A stretch of 64,000 bases of DNA from a bacterium (GTDB taxonomy: Bacteria; Bacillota; Clostridia; Lachnospirales; Lachnospiraceae). This document shows positions 49,278-57,740 of this stretch, piece after piece. The stretch is from contig JAMPFT010000009.1 in the NCBI GenBank assembly GCA_023664305.1, positions 1 to 64,000 of the forward strand, given 5' to 3'. The position numbers were made by a program, and so were the translations under genes. How positions within the stretch are numbered: position 1 is the first letter of the stretch; every line of letters starts with the position of its first letter. Under the pieces are notes generated by a model. The model worked only from the letters and a program-made list of their open reading frames with translations, had not been told where the DNA came from and searched no databases.

Positions 49278-49802
49278 TTACACCTCCTTATTCGCGTTGA
49301 AGATATCCTGTATCACTGCCATTCGCGGGTCGGGAACGAAGGTATCGCATCCACAGTCCCTCTCATTCCGATTCTGTCCGCACACGGGGCAGAGCCCCCT
49401 GCAGTCTTCCCTGCACAGAATCTTCGCAGGCCAGTTACCAATGATCTCATTGTACACAAAAGTCTCTACGTCAAGCTGATACCCTTCCATAAAGCTTAAA
49501 TCGTCCGCGTCCTCATCCTCCGCGGTATCCTCCGGCGAGGCGACAACTCTCTCAAACGTCAGATCAAGCGTTGTCCGGGTCTGAGAAAGACATCGGTCAC
49601 AGACCGTCCGGAAAGTCAGACTTACGCTTCCTTCCGCTTTGGCCTTCCCGTGCTCCGTGTTAACAAACCGAAACGTTACCGGCGTTTTTTCGATGATCTC
49701 GAAGCTGCTCCCTCCGCCCGTAAAACGGGACATCTCAAGAGGAGCTTCCACACTCATCTGCCTGCCCTCGGACATCAGCACATCAGACAAATTGATTAAC
49801 AT
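49278..49802 (-). CDS. yceD: YceD / DUF177 family protein
   Basis: This 174-residue protein has the DUF177 pattern: a beta-rich middle (VSLTFRTVCDRCLSQTRTTLD) and a C-terminal cysteine block (CREDCRGLCPVCGQNRNERDCGC). It is almost always beside rpmF and linked to 23S rRNA maturation. A consensus promoter lies 50 bp upstream. Confidence 0.92.
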   Translation of the reverse strand: MLINLSDVLMSEGRQMSVEAPLEMSRFTGGGSSFEIIEKTPVTFRFVNTEHGKAKAEGSVSLTFRTVCDRCLSQTRTTLDLTFERVVASPEDTAEDEDADDLSFMEGYQLDVETFVYNEIIGNWPAKILCREDCRGLCPVCGQNRNERDCGCDTFVPDPRMAVIQDIFNANKEV

Positions 49803-49852
49803 AGCGACTCCTATGCGTACTACTATCGTGAACAGTTTTTACACACTGATTT

Positions 49853-49881
49853 ATTATACATAGCGCGCCCGGTTTTGTCAA
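49853..49881 (-). promoter_or_regulatory. Consensus promoter of yceD-rpmF
   Basis: TTGACA (49876-49881) and TATAAT (49853-49858) on the minus strand, 17-bp spacing: exact match to the vegetative consensus. Confidence 0.88.
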
Positions 49882-49889
49882 CCACATTT

Positions 49890-50025
49890 TTCGGGATTTT
49901 ACGTTCTTTGGTTCTTTGCTTCCCGTTTTTCGTTAGGCCTTTCTTCCCGGGATTTTTGTTCTTTTACACTCTTTGCTTCCCGTCTTTCGCAGGGCCCTTC
50001 TTCCCGGCATTTCTGTTCTTCAGCG
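49890..50025. repeat. 57-bp tandem repeat, about 2.3 copies
   Basis: The unit starting CTTTGCTTCCCG recurs at 49914 and 49971 (period 57), with a partial copy (TCGGGATTTTACGTTCTTTG) at the left edge. It lies between the yceD promoter and the stop of the C39-like gene and has no coding role I can support. Confidence 0.7.
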
Positions 50026-50032
50026 GTTTCTA

Positions 50033-51181
50033 TCAGAGCGTTTCGCCGCTTTTTGCGCGGCTGTCCGTCCCGGCGCTTCGGTTCGTGTATGCCCATACGT
50101 TTTTGATCTGTCCCTGCAGACTGTCCCAATCCCAATGTCTCCTGCTCCTCGCCACACAGTTGGGATCATTTACCAGAAAGCCCTCCCGGTCGTAGCCGTA
50201 TATCACAATAAAGTGCCCTCCGGCTGTGAAATCGCCCGCGCTCATGGAACAGACCAGCACGCCTCCATCGTCCAATACCTCCGTCAGATTCTCTTCCCGA
50301 ATTTTGGGCTGCGTCACGTCAATTCCGTACCCTTCTGGCGCATCCTCCAAAAGCGCCCACGCCGTGCCGACGCCCGGCACATAATATCCGTTTTCCATGC
50401 TGTAGTCCGCGATCACATCCGGCGTCAGGCTTTCGTCCCTTGTCAGATAGTAAAGCGCCATGGAGACGCAGGTCGGCCCGCAGCCCGATATGGCGATCAT
50501 ACTCCCGTCACCGTACTCCTTATAGCCCCAGCGAGGATCCCACTGCAGGAACAGCGGGAAGGACTTCTTTTTTTCGCTCTCGGTCAAAAAGGCGGCTGCC
50601 TTTTCGTCCCGCTCCGGATATCCCGCCACAAAACCGGCCATCTCCGGGTTGTTCGCCAACGCCTCCAGCAGCCTGTCCGGATAGTTTTTCCGGTCTCCGT
50701 AAATCTCCTCGATCAATCCTCCGTCCTGCGCAAGACGCCTCAACTCCTCCAAAACCTGACGCTTCGTCCGCTCCACGGGCGGGTCCACCTGGTCCAGCCC
50801 CCACAGATCCGGGTAGTCCTCCTGCACCGTGCCGACGGTCTCTCCCGTTCTCTCCTCCGCAGACGCCTGATATTCCGCCGCCTGCCGGTAATTTCCCGTC
50901 TCTCTGTCTGTCTCCTGTGCCTGAATCTGCACGACGGCCCGGGTCAGAAGCTCCTCCAGCTGCGTCAGCCTTCCGTACATTCCCGCCGCACAGATCAGAT
51001 TTACGGCCAGAAGGCAGCCGAGCAGCACGAGGACGGCTGTCAGCCGCCTGTTCACAGATTTTTGCTGCTGCAGCTGTTGGAGCAGCTGTCGGTTCTGTGC
51101 CCGATGTCCCGTCTTCTCTCTCCGTATCTTTTCGACGCGTTCCCGTTCCTGCTCCAACGCTTCGTTTTCCGCTGTACTCAT
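50033..51181 (-). CDS. Membrane-anchored C39-like cysteine peptidase
   Basis: This 382-residue protein has a charged N-terminus and coiled coil, one membrane segment (LTAVLVLLGCLLAVNLICAAG, residues 49-69), a linker and a C-terminal peptidase_C39_2 domain: LQWDPRWGYKEYGDG, the catalytic Cys in SGCGPTCVSMAL, His in GGHFIVIYGY and Asp/Asn in VNDPN. The catalytic domain is predicted outside the cell. Substrate unknown. Confidence 0.85.
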   Translation of the reverse strand: MSTAENEALEQERERVEKIRREKTGHRAQNRQLLQQLQQQKSVNRRLTAVLVLLGCLLAVNLICAAGMYGRLTQLEELLTRAVVQIQAQETDRETGNYRQAAEYQASAEERTGETVGTVQEDYPDLWGLDQVDPPVERTKRQVLEELRRLAQDGGLIEEIYGDRKNYPDRLLEALANNPEMAGFVAGYPERDEKAAAFLTESEKKKSFPLFLQWDPRWGYKEYGDGSMIAISGCGPTCVSMALYYLTRDESLTPDVIADYSMENGYYVPGVGTAWALLEDAPEGYGIDVTQPKIREENLTEVLDDGGVLVCSMSAGDFTAGGHFIVIYGYDREGFLVNDPNCVARSRRHWDWDSLQGQIKNVWAYTNRSAGTDSRAKSGETL

Positions 51182-51307
51182 CTTCCGTCATTCCCGCTTT
51201 CCTGAATGGTTTCCGGCTGCTCCGGTGATAAGACTATTTTAATATAAACCTGTATCAAAATTGTAAAGGAAACCTTAAGTTTTCTTTCTTTTTTTCTTAT
51301 AAACGAC

Positions 51308-51345
51308 AAAAAGCTGCGGAACGCAGACCGTTTCGCAGCTTTTTT
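51308..51345 (-). terminator. Terminator downstream of ackA
   Basis: AAAAAGCTGCG (51308-51318) pairs with CGCAGCTTTTT (51334-51345). Strong on both strands. Confidence 0.9.
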
Positions 51346-51371
51346 AAACATAATTTCGAAAAACAGACGAG

Positions 51372-52565
51372 TTACACCAAAGCAACCGTCTCCCGCGCAA
51401 TGGCAAGCTCCTCATTGGTAGGGATCACCATAACGGTAGTTTTGCTGTCCGGCGTCGTAATCGCAAGATCCTCGCCCCTTCTTCCGTTCAGCTCAGGATC
51501 GATCCGGACCCCCAGATACCCCAGATATTCACAGATCATGCTGCGTACCAGCGAGCCGTTCTCTCCGACTCCCGCAGTAAAACAGATCACATCCACCCCG
51601 TTCATGGCCGCAACGTAAGCGCCCACATACTTTGCCACGTTGTAGCAGTAGGTCTTCATGGCGCGGATGGCGTTCTGATCCCCGCTGTGATACCCGGCCT
51701 CAAGATCGCGGAAATCGGAGGACAGGTTGTCCGACAGTCCCAGCACGCCCGACTTCTTGTTCAGGATGTTCATGATCTCATCGATTCCCTTGTTTTCCTT
51801 GTGGGCAATCAGTTCGATGATGGCAGGATCGATGTCGCCGGAACGGGTCCCCATGATCAGACCCTGCAGGGGTGTCAGGCCCATGGAGGTATCCACACAT
51901 TTCCCGTTTTTCACAGCCGAAATGCTGGCTCCGTTTCCGAGATGGCATACGATAATCTTCAGGTCTTTGTACTCTTTTCCGAGAACCTCGGCCGCCCTCT
52001 TTGACACATAGGAATGACTGGTGCCGTGGAAGCCGTACCTTCTGATCTTATACTTTTTGTAATATTCGTAGGGAAGTCCGTACATATAGGCTTCCTCGGG
52101 CATAGTCTGATGAAAGGCGGTGTCGAACACTGCCACCATGGGCGTCGTGGGCATCAGCTCCCTACAGGCGTTAATGCCGATCAGGTTGGCAGGGTTATGA
52201 AGAGGCGCAAGATCGTTGCATTCCTCAATGGCCTTCATGACCTCAGCGTCGATGACTACGGACTGGGCAAATTTCTCGCCTCCGTGTACCACACGGTGCC
52301 CCACCGCGCCGATTTCGTCCAGACTCTTTACCACGCCGGCCGCGGGATCCGTCAACGCTTCCAGGACAAGACGGATGGCCTCGGTGTGATCGGGCATAGG
52401 CGTCTCCTTCGTCGTCTTTTCCCCGCCCTTCGGCGCATAGGTGATCATACTTCCGTCAATTCCGATTCTCTCGCACAGTCCTTTTGCCAGACACTCCTCC
52501 GACGCGGAATCGATCAGCTGAAACTTCAGAGAGGAGCTTCCGCAGTTAATAACCAATACTTTCAT
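51372..52565 (-). CDS. ackA: Acetate kinase
   Basis: This 397-residue enzyme converts acetyl phosphate and ADP to acetate and ATP. The N-terminal signature [15 protein letters not shown] and the [10 protein letters not shown] block are diagnostic, with the nucleotide-binding segment [12 protein letters not shown]. It is the second gene of the pta-ackA operon, 66 bp after pta, and completes mixed-acid fermentation's ATP-yielding step. Confidence 0.97.
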   Translation of the reverse strand: MKVLVINCGSSSLKFQLIDSASEECLAKGLCERIGIDGSMITYAPKGGEKTTKETPMPDHTEAIRLVLEALTDPAAGVVKSLDEIGAVGHRVVHGGEKFAQSVVIDAEVMKAIEECNDLAPLHNPANLIGINACRELMPTTPMVAVFDTAFHQTMPEEAYMYGLPYEYYKKYKIRRYGFHGTSHSYVSKRAAEVLGKEYKDLKIIVCHLGNGASISAVKNGKCVDTSMGLTPLQGLIMGTRSGDIDPAIIELIAHKENKGIDEIMNILNKKSGVLGLSDNLSSDFRDLEAGYHSGDQNAIRAMKTYCYNVAKYVGAYVAAMNGVDVICFTAGVGENGSLVRSMICEYLGYLGVRIDPELNGRRGEDLAITTPDSKTTVMVIPTNEELAIARETVALV

Positions 52566-52631
52566 ATAATCTTCTTCCTCCTTTTATACAATGACTGAAA
52601 ATGGCGGTTCTTCCGCACCGGCCTGCCGTCC

Positions 52632-53633
52632 TCAGACAAGCTGGGCCTGTACTGCCGTCAGCGCCACGACGCCGACGATATCCTGCCAGGAGCATCCGCG
52701 GGACAGATCGTTTACGGGCTTTGCGATGCCCTGAAGCATGGGACCGTAGGCCTCCGCCCCTCCCAGTCTCTGCACCAGCTTATAGCCGATATTTCCCGCG
52801 TCCAGATTCGGGAAAATCAGTATATTAGCCCTGCCGCCCACAGGGCTTCCGGGAGCCTTTGTCTTTGCGACGCCGGGAACCAGAGCGGCGTCCAGCTGCA
52901 GTTCGCCGTCCAGCGTCAGATGAGGATACTGCTCCTTTGCGATCCGGGTAGCCTCCACAACCTTGTCCACCAGGGCGTGCTTCGCGCTTCCCTTCGTGGA
53001 ATGGCTTAACATGGCGATCACGGGCTTGGGGCCGATCAGCGATTTAAAGCTTCTGGAGGAAGAATCCGCTATGGCTGCCAGCTCCTCTGCCGTGGGATCC
53101 TGGTTCAGTCCGCAGTCCGCAAAGAGGAAGGCTCCGTTTTCTCCCAGCTCTTTAAACTGCGTGTCCATCACGAAGAAAGCCGAAACAAGCTTCACGCCGG
53201 GCGCGGTCTTTAAAATCTGCAGCGCAGGCCTCAAGGTATCGGCCGTAGAATGACATGCGCCGGCAACCATGCCGTCCGCATCGTTTGCCTTGACCATCAC
53301 GATGCCGAAGGTCAGATAATCGCTCAAGAGAATCTCTCTCGCCTTCTCCTCCGTCATGCCCTTTGCTTTTCTGGTCTCATACAGCAGATTGACATACCCG
53401 TCCAGCTTGTCTGTAGTCGCCGGGTTGATCACCTTTACTCCCGTCAGATCGACCTCCAGCCATCCGGCTCCGTCCATAATCTTCTCTTCGTTGCCGATCA
53501 GAATAATGTCGGCAATCCCCTCTTCCATAATCCTTGCCGCCGCCAGCAGCGTCCTCTTGTCGTTGGATTCCGGCAGAACGATGGTTTTTCTGTCGAGCCT
53601 CGCTCTCTCCTTGATTGTGTCGATGTATGACAT
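52632..53633 (-). CDS. pta: Phosphate acetyltransferase
   Basis: This 333-residue short-form Pta converts acetyl-CoA and phosphate to acetyl phosphate. Motifs include IVLPESNDKRTLLAA at the N-terminus, MVAGACHSTADTLRPALQI, MLSHSTKGSAKH and PVGGRANILIFPNLDAGNIGYK. The ATG at 53633 (MSYIDT) has AGGAG with 7-base spacing; two ATGs further upstream are too close to it. Promoter at 53694-53722. Confidence 0.96.
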   Translation of the reverse strand: MSYIDTIKERARLDRKTIVLPESNDKRTLLAAARIMEEGIADIILIGNEEKIMDGAGWLEVDLTGVKVINPATTDKLDGYVNLLYETRKAKGMTEEKAREILLSDYLTFGIVMVKANDADGMVAGACHSTADTLRPALQILKTAPGVKLVSAFFVMDTQFKELGENGAFLFADCGLNQDPTAEELAAIADSSSRSFKSLIGPKPVIAMLSHSTKGSAKHALVDKVVEATRIAKEQYPHLTLDGELQLDAALVPGVAKTKAPGSPVGGRANILIFPNLDAGNIGYKLVQRLGGAEAYGPMLQGIAKPVNDLSRGCSWQDIVGVVALTAVQAQLV

Positions 53634-53693
53634 CTCCATTCTCCTTTCCGTCAATATTGTAAAAATTTGTACTTAACAAATCGTGCTGTTTAT

Positions 53694-53722
53694 ATTATAC
53701 TAAATATATAAGAATGGTACAA
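53694..53722 (-). promoter_or_regulatory. Promoter of pta-ackA
   Basis: TTGTAC (53717-53722) and TATAAT (53694-53699) on the minus strand, 17-bp spacing. The rest of the 320-bp pta-tmcAL spacer shows only a short GCGCG dyad at 53933-53948. Confidence 0.8.
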
Positions 53723-53953
53723 GGGAAAACATTCGTTAAATTGTATATTTTCAAGTACATTCTTTCCCGTGCCGTCTCTGAATTTCACAATATATGGAGC
53801 AGCCGGTCTCTTTCACGATATGTTATTTTTTTCACATTGCCGTCCGGCATTCCGCATCACAGCCTGCGGCATATGCCGGGAGTCCAAAGGACTGAAATCA
53901 ATTTTACAGTATAAATTGACAGGCGCGTTTTCGGCGCGCACGGGGGTGTCACT

Positions 53954-55195
53954 ATGAAAGTCAACGGAATCATCGCAGAGTACAATCCTTTCCACAACGG
54001 TCACAAATACCAGCTGGAGGAATCGAAACGGGTTACCGGGGCCGATTACACAATCGCAGTCATCAGCGGGGATTTTGTGCAGCGCGGCGCGCCCGCCCTT
54101 CTGGATAAGTACACGCGGGCCGAAATGGCGCTGCGCGAGGGCGTTGATCTTGTTTTGGAGCTTCCGGGAATCTATTCCGTCTCCAGCGCCGAATATTTTG
54201 CAAACGGCGCGGTCTCCCTCTTAAACCGCCTGAATGTGGTTACGGATCTGTGCTTTGGCAGCGAGTGCGGCGACATCGCTCCCTTAGACCGGCTGGCGTC
54301 GATTCTCCTGGAGGAACCGCCGGACTTTGTCCGTATCATGAAATCGTTTCTCCGTCAGGGATACACTTATCCCAACGCCCGGACTTCGGCGCTGATGCAG
54401 TACGACCCTTCCCTGACCTACAGCAGATCCGTTCTGGCCGCCTCCAACAATATCCTGGGCATCGAGTACATCAAGGCCGTCAAACGGCAGAACTCCTCCA
54501 TGCGCCCCATGACCGTCAAACGTCTCGGCGCAGGATATCACGACCCCGTGCCCGCAGGTACGCAGTACTGCTCCTCCTTAGCCATCCGGCACTCTCTCTG
54601 GGAACAGGAAAACGACGCCTCCTGCGTACAGGCCTACATACCTGAGTCCGCCAGCCGGATTTTGTCCGAAAGGATCGCAGAAAAGAGGATCGTCCGCAGC
54701 AATCATCTCTCCTCTGTGCTCTACTACAAGCTGCTTTGCGAAAAGGAAACCGGCTACGACAAATATCTGGATATATCGAAACCGCTCTCGGACCGCATTG
54801 CCAACAGTCTGGACCGGTATATCACTTTCGACGCCTTCTGCGATCTGCTGAAGACAAAGGAAATGACCTATACCCGAATCAGCCGGTGCCTGATCCATAT
54901 TCTGCTGAACATTACCAAGGAAGACATGGCGATCCGCAGCGAGCTGGGGTATACTCCCTATGCCCGGATCCTGGGCTTCTGCAGGTCCGCCGCGCCGCTT
55001 CTTAGCGCCATCCGCGAAAAGTCCTCCATTCCGGTCGTGACAAAGCTGGCGGACGCCGAAAATATTCTGGATGACGACTCCATGTTCATGCTCCGGCAGG
55101 ACATTCGGTTCAGCCAGCTCTACAACGGAATCGTGGCAGGACTCACAGAGAGCGAGCCTGCCAACGAATATACCACGCCGCTGGTGATCCTTTGA
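53954..55195 (+). CDS. tmcAL: tRNA(Met) cytidine acetate ligase (YlbM family)
   Basis: This 413-residue enzyme installs N4-acetylcytidine in the anticodon of elongator tRNA-Met using acetate and ATP. The nucleotidyltransferase HxGH motif is in AEYNPFHNGHKYQLE at residues 9-23, followed by ISGDFVQRGAPALLDKYTRAEMAL. It is divergent from pta-ackA, which produces its substrate acetate. GGGGGTG precedes the ATG. Confidence 0.92.
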   Translation: MKVNGIIAEYNPFHNGHKYQLEESKRVTGADYTIAVISGDFVQRGAPALLDKYTRAEMALREGVDLVLELPGIYSVSSAEYFANGAVSLLNRLNVVTDLCFGSECGDIAPLDRLASILLEEPPDFVRIMKSFLRQGYTYPNARTSALMQYDPSLTYSRSVLAASNNILGIEYIKAVKRQNSSMRPMTVKRLGAGYHDPVPAGTQYCSSLAIRHSLWEQENDASCVQAYIPESASRILSERIAEKRIVRSNHLSSVLYYKLLCEKETGYDKYLDISKPLSDRIANSLDRYITFDAFCDLLKTKEMTYTRISRCLIHILLNITKEDMAIRSELGYTPYARILGFCRSAAPLLSAIREKSSIPVVTKLADAENILDDDSMFMLRQDIRFSQLYNGIVAGLTESEPANEYTTPLVIL

Positions 55196-55199
55196 AAAA

Positions 55200-56564
55200 T
55201 CAGTTTTTAAAGCTGTGGATCGGCGCCGGTATGCGTCCTCCGCGGTTTACAAACGCCTCGCAGGAAAAACCGTTTACCGGCATGATGGGCGCATAGCCCA
55301 AAAGGCCGCCAAATTCCACCGTCTCTCCCACGCCCTTCCCGATCACGGGGATGACGCGGACCGCGGTGGTTTTTTGATTTACCATGCCGATGGCCATCTC
55401 GTCCGCAATGATGCCGGAGATCGTGGAAGCCTTCGTGTCCCCGGGGATGGCGATCATATCCAGCCCCACGGAGCAGACGCAGGTCATGGCCTCCAGCTTC
55501 TCCAGCGTGAGGGCTCCCGCCTTCACCGCGTCTATCATGCCCTGATCCTCGCTGACGGGGATGAACGCGCCGCTTAAGCCGCCCACATAGGAGGAGGCCA
55601 TGACGCCCCCCTTTTTCACCTGATCGTTTAACAGCGCCAGAGCCGCCGTCGTGCCCGGAGCTCCCGCGTGCTCCAGACCGATTTCACATAAGATATCCGC
55701 CACGCTGTCGCCGATGGCCGGCGTAGGGGCCAGAGAAAGATCCACGATGCCGAAGGGCACCTTCAGTCTCTCCGACGCCTCCTTTGCCACGAGCTGTCCC
55801 ACCCTCGTTACCTTAAAGGCCGTCTTCTTGATCGTCTCGCAGAGCACTTCAAAATTTTCGCCCCGCACCTTTTTTAGGGCAGTCTTTACAACGCCGGGGC
55901 CGCTGACTCCCACATTGATAATTTTATCCGCCTCGGTCACGCCGTGGAACGCCCCTGCCATGAAGGGATTATCGTCCGGCGCGTTGCAGAATACCACCAG
56001 CTTTGCGCAGCCCAGGGAATCCTTCTCTTCGGTGCGGCGTGCGGTGGATAGAATAATCTCGCCCATCAGCCTTACCGCGTCCATATTGATTCCCGTCTTC
56101 GTCGAGCCTAAGTTTACGGAGCTGCACACCCGCTCCGTAGAGGAAAGCGCCGTCGGAATGGAGCGGATCAGCAGCTCGTCCGCCGCCGTCATGCCCTTGC
56201 TCACAAGGGCGGAATAGCCGCCGATAAAATTGACGCCCACTTCTCCCGCCACTTTATCCAGCGTCTCCGCGACAGATGCAAAATCCTCCTCCGATCTGCA
56301 GGCGGCGCTTCCCACCAGCGATACGGGCGTCACGGAAATCCTCTTGTTCACGATGGGGATGCCAAACTCCCTTGAAATCTCTTCCCCCGTTTTCACCAGG
56401 TCTTTTGCCGCCCCGTAAATTTTTCCGTATATTTTGTCCTTTAATTTCCGCAGATCCGAGTCAATACAGTCCAGGAGACTGATGCCTAAGGTAATCGTCC
56501 TCACATCCAGGTTTTCCTTCTCGATCATCTTGTTTGTCTCGGCCACTTCGTACAAATTAATCAT
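55200..56564 (-). CDS. DUF711 / PFL-family (UPF0210) protein
   Basis: This 454-residue protein matches the PFL family throughout: [49 protein letters not shown] and the C-terminal [12 protein letters not shown]. The family is related in fold to pyruvate-formate-lyase-like barrels but has no agreed reaction. The start at 56564 follows GGAG with 6-base spacing. Its partner is the ACT protein 26 bp upstream, a conserved pair. Confidence 0.9.
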   Translation of the reverse strand: MINLYEVAETNKMIEKENLDVRTITLGISLLDCIDSDLRKLKDKIYGKIYGAAKDLVKTGEEISREFGIPIVNKRISVTPVSLVGSAACRSEEDFASVAETLDKVAGEVGVNFIGGYSALVSKGMTAADELLIRSIPTALSSTERVCSSVNLGSTKTGINMDAVRLMGEIILSTARRTEEKDSLGCAKLVVFCNAPDDNPFMAGAFHGVTEADKIINVGVSGPGVVKTALKKVRGENFEVLCETIKKTAFKVTRVGQLVAKEASERLKVPFGIVDLSLAPTPAIGDSVADILCEIGLEHAGAPGTTAALALLNDQVKKGGVMASSYVGGLSGAFIPVSEDQGMIDAVKAGALTLEKLEAMTCVCSVGLDMIAIPGDTKASTISGIIADEMAIGMVNQKTTAVRVIPVIGKGVGETVEFGGLLGYAPIMPVNGFSCEAFVNRGGRIPAPIHSFKN

Positions 56565-56590
56565 GTCAATCTCCATTCCGCCGCTTTACT

Positions 56591-56863
56591 TCAGACGCGG
56601 TGCATCATATCAAAAATCTCTTCCTTCTGGCATTTGATGACTACGCCGATCTTCTTTCCCAGCGCGTCCAGTTCGTCAGCCAGATCTCCGAAGGCTTTGC
56701 GGCATTCTCCGGTATCCACGATCATCATCATGTTAAAATATCCCTGTACGATCGTCTGGGCAATATCGAGAATATTGATATTGTTTTCTGCAAGATAAGC
56801 GCATACTCCGGCAATGATGCCTACGGTGTCTTTTCCCACTACGGTAATAATTGTTTTTTTCAT
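56591..56863 (-). CDS. ACT-domain protein (UPF0237)
   Basis: This 90-residue protein is an ACT domain: KKTIITVVGKDTVGIIAGVCAYLAENNINILDI in pieces, with the Gly-rich turn GKDTVGIIAG. It probably senses a small metabolite for its neighbour. AAAGGAG precedes the ATG at 56863. Confidence 0.92.
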   Translation of the reverse strand: MKKTIITVVGKDTVGIIAGVCAYLAENNINILDIAQTIVQGYFNMMMIVDTGECRKAFGDLADELDALGKKIGVVIKCQKEEIFDMMHRV

Positions 56864-56880
56864 ATAAGTCTCCTTTCCCA

Positions 56881-57681
56881 CTACGGAATCTCCACGACAG
56901 GCGTCACTTCGCTCCTTTTTGCCACCCGGATGTCAAAGTCCTCCGCCAGGTAAGGGACATCCCCCAGGTTGATCTCCATCCGCACGGACTCGTAGGCCAG
57001 CTCCGGCAGATTATTCTCCTTGCTCAGATGCCCCAGCAAAACGGTGCGCAGTCCGTCATGCAGAATCCGGCAGAGAAGTCTGCCGGAATTTTCGTTTGAC
57101 AGATGCCCTCTGTCCCCCAGAATCCGCTGCTTCAGGTAGTAGGGGTAAGGTCCTACCTGCAGCATATTCACATCGTGGTTCGCCTCCAGCAAAAGGGCGT
57201 CCATCCCCTTCAGGCATTCCACCGTATAATCGTTATACATTCCCAGATCCGTGCATACCGCCACTCTCCTGTTTCCGTAAGAGATACGGTAACCCACCGG
57301 CTGGGCCGCGTCATGGGAAATATGCATGGGATTTACGGTCAGATCCTTTACGGTAAACTTCCTGTCCTCCTGCACCTCCCGAAACAACCCGTCGTCAAAC
57401 TGTCCCAATCCGCCGCTTTCCCGGATCGCGGCTATGGTTCCCGCCGTGGCATAGACAGGTATCCCGTATTTCCTCGCCAGCACGCCGAGCCCGCTTATAT
57501 GGTCGGCATGCTCATGCGTCACCAGTATGCCGTCGATATCTCTTCCCGTAAGCCCCAGCTCATGCAGGCCGCTCTCGGTTCTCTTACCGCTGATTCCCAC
57601 ATCCACAAGCAGATGCGTGGCGTCTGAGCCCACATAGACACAGTTTCCGCTGCTTCCGCTTGCTATGCTGCAAAGTCTCAT
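56881..57681 (-). CDS. MBL-fold metallo-hydrolase (YycJ/WalJ-like)
   Basis: This 266-residue protein starts MRLCSIASGSSGNCVYVGSD and has the metal site THEHADHISGLGVLARKY, plus further ligands in NPMHISHDAAQP, CTDLG and LGDRGHLSNENS. YycJ-type proteins are exonucleases linked to DNA repair and WalRK regions in Firmicutes. The start at 57681 fits the family; the longer frame overlaps the upstream gene. Confidence 0.9.
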   Translation of the reverse strand: MRLCSIASGSSGNCVYVGSDATHLLVDVGISGKRTESGLHELGLTGRDIDGILVTHEHADHISGLGVLARKYGIPVYATAGTIAAIRESGGLGQFDDGLFREVQEDRKFTVKDLTVNPMHISHDAAQPVGYRISYGNRRVAVCTDLGMYNDYTVECLKGMDALLLEANHDVNMLQVGPYPYYLKQRILGDRGHLSNENSGRLLCRILHDGLRTVLLGHLSKENNLPELAYESVRMEINLGDVPYLAEDFDIRVAKRSEVTPVVEIP

Positions 57682-57740
57682 TTCCGGCCGTCCTTCCTCT
57701 GTACTCCGCCGCTTTTTGCCGTATTTGGTACGGCAAAAGG

